DNA from: Warburgia ugandensis
Lineage: Eukaryota; Streptophyta; Magnoliopsida; Canellales; Canellaceae
DNA length: 64,000 bases
Assembly: GCA_035236585.1 (NCBI GenBank)
Contig: CP141131.1
Coordinates: forward strand, 18,513,103 to 18,577,102
Direction: 5' to 3'
Below, in pieces: positions 11,972 to 23,592 of this stretch (position 1 is the first letter of the stretch; each line of letters starts with the position of its first letter). The notes beneath the pieces were generated by a model. The model was not told the DNA's origin and made no database searches. It saw nothing but the letters and a program-made list of their open reading frames with translations. The position numbers were made by a program, and so were the translations under genes.

Positions 11972-14900
11972 ATGGCGTCCTTCCGACCCTTTACCCCTCA
12001 ATCTTCGTTTCCTCTTCCAAACCAAAACCCTCTCCCTCCACCTCCGTCTCATTACCCTCACAATCGTGGCGGATCCCAGCCCTCGATCCCTTCGTCATCA
12101 TACCCCCCTCCTCCCAGTTACAACCCCAATTCAAATGTGCACCATGGATATGGATCAAATTCCCACCACTTTAGCCATTCTAGAAATCAACACCATCAAC
12201 GGCACCCTTTTCCGCCTCCACCGATGCCCAATTCATCCTACGGTTTACCGCCCCCACTGCCCCCAAATTCGATGAATTTACCGCAACCACCGGTTTCTGG
12301 GTATTACCCGAATTCTCAATATCCTCCTCCTCCTCAATTCAACCCCCAGGAACCGCCGCCACCTCCTCCGCCACCCCCACCTCCTTCGTCACCCCCACCA
12401 AATTCGTCGCTCCCCCCACCTCCACCTATGCCGCCTCCTTCGCTTCCCACACCTCCACTTCCTCATTCTTCCCACTCCAATCCCCCAATTCCTCCCAAAG
12501 AAGCTGCGACTGGCAATCGCGGGCATGATAGGAATGTGCCTCCTAAGGATTCCAATGGTGTGGTTGGGGCTAATAAGCAACATAAACCTTCGATTCCAGT
12601 GGGGAAAGCTCCACAAATTCCAAATGGTCCAACTGCTGCGGTTGGGAGGGTTGAGACGGAGGAAGAGAGGAGGTTACGCAAGAAGAGGGAGTATGAGAAG
12701 CAGAGGGAGGAAGAGAAACGGCGGCAACAGTTGAAGGCATCCCAATCGACTGTCCTGCACAAGACACAGATGTTGTCTTCTGGTGTCAAGGTCCAGAGCT
12801 CAATGGCTGGGTCACGCATGGGTGATAGGCGAACTACTCCATTTTTGGGTGGGGAGAGGATTGACAACAGACTGAAGAAGCCGACAACCTTTTTGTGCAA
12901 GTTGAAGTGAGTATGTTGATGCGGCTTTCTTCCATGTTTTTTGTATTCTTAGTGGGATCACTTGTTGCATTTTATTGTGAAAGTTCTGCCCTCAAATTCC
13001 TGTTGGGAATGCAATTACTTAGGTTTGGCTTGTAGAGTGGCCAACTGTAAGACATTTGTGATGCCATGTACCATTGCAGATGTTATCTTTTTTGTTAAAC
13101 AGCATCTCAGAGTAAAACATCTCTCGATCACCATGTCAAGAGAGCACCCTGCGTATATTAGCAGTTGATCCTTGTTTGCCATGTAAGTCAGCACTCTTAT
13201 AAACAATCAATTTTGAACTTGGTTTTTGGAACAAGTTCCGGGAATGCTTAGATAGTATGAAAGTGATACCACCCTCATTGTCTCATGTGGTATGGTTCAT
13301 ATCCCGACTGGCTCTTCCAATAACAGTAGATACATATCTAGCTAATGATTTATAGGTTCAACATCCTCGCATAGTCTTTGCATTTTTGTAGTGGCTTTAG
13401 CTTTTAGTTGCTAACTTGCTATTGACTTAAAATGGATAAATTGCAATCATAACACAATGTTTACTATCAAAAAGCAGATAATAGCAGCTTTTATCTAGTA
13501 TTTTCAACAATCAATAAAGGCAAACATGATTAGGGACAACAGGAAAAAGACGTTTTGTAACATCTGTATTCTGCGCTGAAGGTAGTCTCCAATAATAAGA
13601 GGTCTTTAACTGCTATGCTTCTGCATTGGCATCTATCTATAAATATCAGAACCTCACCTGGCAGCCTTTTAGTAAACATCCAATTCTTCCTTAATAGATC
13701 TAATAGAATCCTAAGACAATCTCCTTTTGCACATGTCCATCTTATCATGCTGAGTTGAGTTTATTTGCTTCAATAATCTGTGGTCCATCTAATGTGGAAT
13801 TACCAACTTTTTTCTGTAACTAAGACCCTAAAGGCCATAGCTTTCGCATATTTTGAGGTTTTCCTCCTGTTGGATAAATATTTGAAAAATACACTGCTTC
13901 CTCCTAGCCACTATTTATGCTTGAAATTCCAAATTGCAGATATTAGAGTCATTAAAACTTTGGACCTCCTTTGTAGAATGTAAACATGTGATATCTAATG
14001 AAGGAAGCTCACTCAATAACTATGTGCTAATCAAGGATGAAGTCCAAGCGATAACAAAACTGGGATCCCATTTTGCCATTAGGTCACTGTTGCTGGAAGC
14101 CTCGTGTTAAGTGCCTGTGCAGCTTAATTCTTCTTGCTTCCTATCAGGGCATCAATTGGGCTTCAGATTGCTTTCCCATATGCTTCTTATTTAGGTGATT
14201 ATTCCTCTAAAGGGTTGTTTTCAACTTCTTTGTGATGCAAAAGTAGCATATTCAAAACAGCATTTTTTTCTTCTGTGTTTAAGGGCCATAGCTTCCACCT
14301 ACTTGGACGCTTTGCTCCTATTGGATGAAATTTGAAATATAGGCTGCTCATTCCAACCACTATTTGTGCTCCAAATTCCTGTTGGTCATACATTGCCAAT
14401 ATTGGATTTATAATAACCTTTGGGATCCATATTTGGAGAATTTAAACAGGTGGCATATTCAATAAAAGAAACTCAGTCAGGAACCATGTGCTAATCTTGA
14501 GGAGAGAAGTCCAAGTGATTACATAACTGGAATCCCATTTTGCCATTATATCACCGTTGCAGGAAGCTTCTTATTTGGGCGTTAAATGCCTGTGGAGCTG
14601 AAATCTTCTCACTTTTGGTTAGGGTGTCAATCCTGCATCAGGTTGCTTTCTCTTATGTTTCCGATTTAGGTGATTGTTCATCCGAAGGGTTGTTTTCCAC
14701 TTCTTTATGATGCAAGAGGAGCATGTTTAAGACAAATACTCCTAGCATATCTGAAGAACTGGAATACATACTTAAGAAGCTCATTTTATTTTTCAGATAG
14801 AACTGACATAAAAATTTGTTCAAGAACTTATTGTCCAGTCACTGTAGTTTAGGATAATAGTTTAACATAACTCAAATTCTTGAAAGTTAAGGTATCTTCA

Positions 14901-17900
14901 TGTTAACCATCAAGACTCGTCTATGTCTCCATATAATGTTTGTAGCTTACTTTCATTGATGTTTCTCATATGCTTCATGTTCATTTTAGTTGGTGCTTCT
15001 CACGCAAATTTCCTCTCTAAATTTCTAATGTATCATAATTCTTTTGACTTTCTGCATTTGCTCTTTCCAAACTACCCACTTCTTGCATTGTCTTTGGACC
15101 TTGAAAAGTATGCATCGTACAGCATCATCATAAAAGAACTTTGAAGACCTACAAGAGAACCAGCCTGCATTACATTTGAACCTCTAATACAGGGCCTGAT
15201 CTGAACCAACTCTGTCCTTTTCAAATTGATTCTGCATTCTACCTATGCTTACTTGCTGGATTGTGAAATAGTTTTTAGCAAAATCACCTTGAGCATTCTT
15301 TCTTCGCATGAAGTCTAAATTCTCTTTCTTCTAGAATAGCTTTTAGATTTCCATTTTTTTGTTGGATCTTGCCATCTTATGTCTCTATCTTCCTTCTGGT
15401 ACAACCCAAATTCCACAAAGAATGGTGTAGGAAGTGATTCTCCGAACTAGTTCACATATATTTCATGTCTCCAGTTATTGCATGCTTGTCCATTGCACTT
15501 CTAATGTGGATCCGACTGTATTGCATTATACTATTGCCCTGAATGTTTTGCACCTTCTGTAGTTTAAACAGCATTATTGATCAGCAATCCTGTTTTAGCT
15601 TATAACCATTGCTGTTCTGTATATATCTACAGTAGAAATGGAAACCCATTTGTCAACAATCTTGCAAGCTTTAGTGGCAATCTGCCGATAGAATTTCTTG
15701 GCAACCTTTCAAGAGCTAAGAGATCTGATTCTAAGAACACCTGGACTAGAGGAAGTAATGGACCTCATTTAATGCATCACAAATTTTATGAAGAAGAGAA
15801 GCTTATCAAAGTGCTGAGTCTTTTCTGCTGTATCGTGAAGACTATGTAACCTAATATTTTACACCTGCTGATTTCTGATCCTGGTTGATGTTAACGAAGA
15901 ATGAAGATGCAACTTTTGTATGAACAATAGACGACAACTTTGTTTGTAGTCAAACTATTTTCAACTGATTTATAATGTCATTATAATTTTCTCTTAAATG
16001 TTTTTATTTCAATTTTGAGAACTAGAGCACAACCTGTTTTTGTCTGGACTGAGAATGTCAAGTTAATTTGTCGTGGAAGTTTAGTTTACTATAATGGGTT
16101 TGAATTTTGATGGGGAATTGACATTCAGTTTGTCAAGTGACATGAGTTTCTTAAATGATGCAGGCCAGCGGTTTCTTTTCTTCGATATGTCTACTACCGA
16201 TAGTCTTCCCCCTTTAACTTTTGCATTTTACAGGTTCAGGAATGAGTTACCAGATCCAACAGCCCAGCCGAAGTTGCTATCTTTGAGTAATACTAAAGAC
16301 CAGTATGTTTTTCTCAACATTGTAGTCTACATTTGTTATTTTAATGCTAGACATGCTCCACATTTTAATTTATATTATAGAATGACCTTATTACTGTACT
16401 ACATTGATATATTCAGTGTTATCTTGGTGTATTAGAGAGATCTGTCATTCTAGTCCACTTTTTATGACTTTAATTTTTATCTGAACATTTAGTCTCAGAT
16501 CATTTTCTCATTGTGATGTAGCTTGTATAATTCATGAATTCAGATTTCTTCGGAAAGATAGTTTTTATTAATGACCTATTGCTCTCTATGAAGATGAAGA
16601 TTTATAGTACTCATTTATAATAGCAGTAACTTCTGTATTTATTTTATCTGCATGAGGAAAATACATGCATTTAGGTAAACTTATAAAGATATTGGGATTG
16701 ACTTTATTTCCTGCTGAAGCGAGCTTGCCAGTAAAATAAAATTTGATGCAAGTTAACAGTGCACCTGATGTTGTTGTTTCTATCTTCGTATGTCTCTTAG
16801 TTTGCCTTGTTTTTTCCATCACTATCCACCTTATATCGAAGGGCAGCCCCGGTGCACGAAGCTCCCACCTATGCAGGGTCCGGGGAAGGGGCGGACCACA
16901 AGGGCCTATAGTATGCAGCCTTGCCTTGTATTTTTACAAGAGGCTGTTTCCAAGCCTTGAACCCGTGACCTTAAAGTCACATGGCGGCAACTTTTACCGT
17001 TGTGCCAAGGCTCCCCTTCACTATCCACCTTATACGGTACAATTAATATGGGTACAGAAGGAGACAAGTGTAGCTAGAAGAAAATGCAGGACTAGAAGAA
17101 GAAATGGTGTCAAATGGGTTCCAGCACTTGGCTAAGTGCACAGTCTCATAATCAAGAGTTTGTCGACTTGAATCCACAAACCATTCAAAAGAAACAAAGA
17201 ACCATAAGTGTTATGAAATGATTATGGACTCCTCTGCGAGTGATTGTTTGTGCAGCTATAATAAGTCAAGGAATTCAATTAAAATAGTAAAGTTCAGTAA
17301 GGATAACAGTATCCGAAATGTTGCCTCATGGCATGTGCACACACACACACACATACGTATAATGTGTATGTGCTAGTAAAGATTAATAACGGAGAAGTTC
17401 TCCCAAAAAGACCACTTTTGATACTTGGGATGGATAATTCATGAGAGCGGAGGTATTGAGAGGGATGTTACCCACAGAATCCAAGTGGGTTGGCATAAAT
17501 GAAGATGTGCTTCTGGAGTTTTGTGTGTTCGGCAAGTGCTACTCAGGAAAATTCTAGAGGATGACTGTAAGGCTGGCCATACTCTATAGATCGGTGCTGT
17601 GTAGTTAAGGAACAACATGTGCATGGGTTGACATAGCCGAAATGAGGATGTTCAAATCAATGACTGGCAAGACTAGAAAGGATAAAATTAGAAATGAAAA
17701 CATTAGAGGAAACTTATGAGTAGCACCAATAGGTAATGAGATTTGGTAGGTAGACCTAGATGGTTTGGACATGTCCAATGGAGACTGAAAACGGCACCAG
17801 TTAGGAGTGAGTCGATCTAAGTCGAAAGCTCTAAAAGGGCAAGGGGAGGGCCCAAAAAGGACTTGGATAAAAGTGGTGAGAAAAGATCTAAAAACTTTTG

Positions 17901-20900
17901 GATTAAATGAAGCCTTGAAACTTGATAGAGGGGAATGGAGAAACAAGATTCGTGTGGCGACCCCAAATATATACATACATACATGTATTTAGAACCATTT
18001 GGAAGTTACAGCAGCATATGATCTCTGAAAGAAACCTTTTTGAAACTTATGAAGAAACAGAGCTCTGGTGATTTGGCTGACCCCTAATTGGAATAAGGTC
18101 TTGATGATGATGATGAGAGATCTGGTGATTTGATGCTGTTTATGTGACTGTTCATACATGTTACAGATCTGGTCGGTCCAATTGGTACTGTTTTAATTGC
18201 TGAATTATCCATGCTAATTCTCAGATCTAAACATTGGATGTCAAGGATTTCTTACACTCAAGAAATTGCCAAAGATACATCACTCGGCGAGTGACTCTAC
18301 TGGTTAACAGAATCACACTATATACACATATACTACAGCTATGCCTCATTGTAGAAACTGGGAGTATTTATTTGCCTATGGTGAAACCTTTGGCTTCATC
18401 TGTGAATGTAGAGATCGCACGGCATGATGAATTGTGTAAATGTTATTTCCCACTTCTTTCTTTTTTTGTTCTTTGTTCTTTTGTTTGGTGTTTGTTTTAG
18501 TTTTTATTTTTGTTTTTTTGTTGCACTTTCCCATCAAACCCGTAGATAGACTGTTTTGGAAACATCTAGTACTTGAATTGCACTAGCCCACTAAAATAGC
18601 AACTTGTCTATCTGACAAGAAATGTTCAATGGCAGTTGTAGGATAGTCTCAATATTTTGTAACTTCCAAGTTGCCATACACTGTAGATGCAATTGTTTGC
18701 TTCTATTACATGTTTTCCAGAAATACCAAGTTGAAAATACAGCACAGAAAAGCACATCATTTAAGGACATCATGTTTTTTATAAGCATATACTTTGAAAA
18801 TTTTGTCAATTTGGTTCAGAAATAGTGATTTAACTGTCAAATTCTATGCCTGCCTGACAATTTATCTGTTGAAACTGATTCTGGTTGGACTGTTTCGAAT
18901 TAGTTTCTGGTGGTAGTAGTTTTGTTTCCTAGGAGCTGCAACTTTATGCTTTCTTGCTTTATTCTGAGATGTTACTTTGTAATAAATCTTGTGTAGTGAC
19001 AAAAGCTACTATCTGTGTGGTTTGGATTATTGATCTGTATGCATTTCTCACCAAAGTGCTATCATATCTTAAATTTGGGGCCATGTTGCAGGTACACCAA
19101 ATACACCATCACATCTTTGGAGAAATTGCACAAGCCAAAACTTTTTGTGGAGCCAGATCTAGGAATCCCCCTAGATCTACTTGACGTCACTATGTACAAG
19201 TAAGAGTTCTTTTATAAATTTGGTTTCTTCTTTCTTCTAGCTATGTCGATAATTTCACATTCCACGATTCAGATTGCACATTGTTTTCTTTCATCAGCAC
19301 TCCCAAGATAAAGCCTCCCCTTGCTCCAGAAGATGAAGAGCTGTTGCATGATGGAGAGGCAGTAACTCCTGTTATAAAAGATGGCATTAGAAGAAAAGAT
19401 CGACCTACTGATAAAGGTGTTTCGTGGCTTGTTAAGACACAATATATTTCTCCTATAAGCATGGAGGCTGCAAAACTGGTATGCTTACCTGTATGTTTTA
19501 GACTCTTGTGGACCAGTTTAATGCATGTATGATGGTTTATTCTTTTTCCATTACAGTCCATAACTGAAAAGCAAGCAAAGGAACTGCGAGAAAGCAGGGA
19601 AGGTCGCCATCTTTACTTGGAGAATCTCAATAATAGGTTGGCTGAATCAACCTATTCATGCTGTTGTTCTTTGATGAGGAAATCTAACTGTCAAGATTTC
19701 TATATATCTTTGGCTTTCATCATACTTACCAGACCTTTGTTCTCAGGGAAAAACAAATCCAGGCAATTGAAGAATCATTCAAAGCATCTAAATTACGTCC
19801 AGTACATCAAACTAATCCTAAGCTAGAACCTGTTGAGATTCTACCGCTGCTACCTGATTTCGACCGGTACACATTGCATATTATAGTTTTTTGAGGCATG
19901 ATACACTTTTGTGTATGTCATTTAGTAGACATTAAATGCACACAAACATTTTGTTAAATCATTCACGTACACATGACCCTTGTGGTCTGCCCCTTCCCCG
20001 GACCCTGCATACGTGGGAGCTTCATGCACCATGGCTGCCCCTTTTTTATTCATGTACACATGAGATTGTATGTCTCTAGTCTTTGAGTATCAGCCCATGG
20101 AGTACATATGCAGTTTATGATGCACCAGATCAGGACAGCAGTGAGGTTCTTCCTCGTCATATATATATTTGTGTGAAGTTTGGAATTGATGTCGTATTAT
20201 GGCATTATAATGGAAAGCAGAAGTCCTCCTAAACTTCACATTAAGATATATGATGAGGAAGAACCTCACCACTGACCTGCTCTGGTGCATCATACTCCAC
20301 ATGTACTGCCTCTAGTAATTGATTTTCCCAAAGTCGTTCATTTGATTCTGTGGTACACAAGAAAGGTGATTTACAGGGATATGCATGAAAAATGTATCAT
20401 CTAAAGCACCTTCAGTCTTTGTATTACCCTGTGGTCAGAAATATCAAGGTTAAACTTACTATTTCAATGAATTTGTTATGAATCTGACCCTCATTGTCCG
20501 GTCAAAATATCTACTTTGGCTATCACTGGAGCCTTTTGACATGACCTGTTGAAAAAGTTAAATAATCGGACATCTTTGTTTGGCTGAAAAACAACAGAAG
20601 TGCCACATGGTCATTGAAAAAAATAAAATTACTTTAGTGTGAAACTTCTCTTCATGGTTAGTTTGAACCATCTAAACCTTATCATGAGATGGTTCCAGAT
20701 GAGGGTGTTTTATTGATAGTAGATGCTAATGATGACCATGAGATGGGATAGGATAGACTAAATGAAGTTCTATTGATCCCTTGCAACTTGGACATGGGTG
20801 TCTGTTCCAAGTGTAAGGAGCCTCAAATGGAGGCATCACATTGGTGGTAGCTTACCTGACCAGCTTGTGTAACATAGTCATAATGATCTTTAAAAAATCA

Positions 20901-23519
20901 GTCAGGAAGAAATAAATTGATATAAATATCTTGCAAATGCTACAACAACACATTAACAAATTAATGGTGCCTTATCTTAATTTTTCGCATCAACTTGCAC
21001 ATCCAGATTGACTCCTTTATAATGATAAACAGTTATAGGGAAACCAATCTTGGGTTGTTCCAATGTTGTTTTAGTATTAGTCAATAAAATTTTATTGCCG
21101 TCACCATTTTCTTATTGACCTTAAATTGAACTATACTGTGTTCTATCAGGTATGAGGACCGCTTCGTTATGGCAGCCTTTGACAGTGATCCTACAGCTGA
21201 CTCAGCAATGTACAATAAGTTAAACAGATCTGTTCGTGATGACTATGAAGCACAGGTGAGCTATGTTCTTTGTGCTGAAGAAGCCTGTTTCTTCAGCACA
21301 TTCACAAGATTTATCAATATAGGTCTTCTTCCCCTTCTACCCCCCCTCTCTTTTTTCTCAATGCTTTGATAATATTGTCACCTCTATGATGGCTTCATTA
21401 ATCTTACTGTGTTCATTGGGAATAACTTTCTGTCTATTATCTTTCTTCTTCTTTCTAAAGTTTATCACATGAAAATAATCCTCCGTGCAATAATCCCCAC
21501 AGTAATTAGTACCCTTTTAATCAAGAACTGGCATTAATTGTGGATGTTGATGTTGGGACTTATTTTGTGGAGTGATGAAAACTTGCTTTTTATGGTTATC
21601 CTGCTCATTTTCATTCAGAAAAATTAAGAAGTAGAAAAAGAAAACATCTTGGTTACTTCCAATTAGTGTATTCTCACTTATTCTTTGTGCCCACGACAGG
21701 CCATCATGAAGAGTTTTGTAGGAAGTGGCTCAGATCCATCTAAACCGGAGAAATTTTTGGCATACATGGTCCCTGAACCAGATGAGGTAGAGTTACCAGT
21801 TTCTTGTTGCTGAGTATTAGACATAAATAGAAGTGGAACTACGTCCAATGTCGTGAGCACGGCCTGCTTTACTTCTTGCCCTGTAGGCAAAATCAGTAGG
21901 CAAAATCAGGCAGATTCTCATCGAATCCTACTAGGTCTATGTGTGTGCTCATTTTGTTGTTTTGCTGCCAGATAATATCGAGATTATCACTCTCACCTGT
22001 TGTCTTTTGGTGTTCATTGTTAATATGTTATTATATAAACAGATCTTTATTGTTGTCTTTATTCATTTACCATGCCTGACTGATTCAGTTTCCTTTTGCT
22101 GACAGCTGTCAAAGGATATGTATGATGAGAATGAAGATGTTCAGTATTCTTGGATTAGAGAGTATCACTGGGATGTATGTGTCAAAGATGATCTGCTTTT
22201 CATTCTTTTTTCTGCTGTTCTGATTTAACATTCCGTCTCCTTGAACGTCCATTTATTTGGATTGTTCTGAACTTGGTTTAAGTGTAGATGAAAATTTTAT
22301 CTTCTGGGTCTACAGGTAAGAGGTGATGATGATGCTGATGATCCCACAACCTTCCTCGTTAATTTTGATGATGAAGCTGCACGCTATGTGGTATTTACTT
22401 CAACTGGCCTGTGTTTTTGTATGATGGTGGAGTGTTGGACTTTACTTACATAATTTCTCCTTAATGCAGCCTCTTCCCACAAAGCTTGTCTTACAGAAAA
22501 AGAGGGCGAAAGAAGGACGATCTGGTGATGAGGTTGAACATTATCCTGTACCTTCGAGAGTTACTGTAAGGCACAGAGCAACTGTTGCCGCTAAGGAACT
22601 AAAGGACCCTGAAGGAATGCCAAGTCAGGTAATGTAACTTGCACCATCTTCCATGTTGAGACAGTATCTTATGTTGTTTCAGTTATAATATTTGATGATA
22701 AATATTTACTTGTCGGAGAAATGTTGTCTGCAAGATGCTGTTGAGTACTCAAGTTAAAAGACTCAAAACGTCCATTGCATCTTTACTGGGGCAGGAATCC
22801 TGAATAAAACTTGCTTTCATATATTGCCAAATGGGACAAGTGTGCATATCCTGGTACTCCTCTAGGATATTATGTAAAAAGGGCAGCCCTGGTGCACGAA
22901 GCTCCCGCCTATGTGGGGTCTGGTGAAGGGTGGACCACAAGGGCATATAGTAGGCAGCCTTACCTTGCATTTTGCAAGAGGCTGATTCCATGCATTGAAC
23001 CCTTGACCTCAAGGTCATATGACGACAACTTTTACCGTTGTGCCAAGGCTCCCCTTCCTCTAGGATATCATGTCTGCTTTGAAAAAAGAATGTACCTAGC
23101 TTAGGGGTCAACTCTTGTCACCTTTAAGAGAATTCAGGCAGTTTCTTTTCCTAAAATCACTCTGTACAAAATCAGATATGAGAAATGATGAAACTTGACT
23201 ACAGGATATAAGGACTTCAACCTCTAATTTAAAATTACATCCTTACAATTTTATATTTACTACAAGTTCCATTTTTCAATTGAATATAGGGGTGCTGATA
23301 TGTTTGCCCTTTTTCTTTCTGTGCACCACACCTGATGTCATAACATACCACTAAGGAGTGGTAGCCTGTAGTCCCTTGATGACATCTTTCTAATATGAGA
23401 TTACTTTTTGTGTTTTTGTTCAAGGCCTATACAAGAACAAAGGCTGTTTAAGTAACCTATGTTGTTGAATTTACAAAGGTTGCCATTGTGCTCCTTTTCT
23501 GAGAGTGCAGACCAGTGAA

Positions 23520-23592
<73 letters not shown>

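Noticed and set aside
12463..12900. 145-codon open frame on the minus strand
   Set aside because: It is antisense to ELF7 exon 1 and arises from its Pro/Lys/Arg-rich codon content. It has no domain.
16743..17135. 130-codon plus-strand frame
   Set aside because: It runs through an antisense SINE in ELF7 intron 2.
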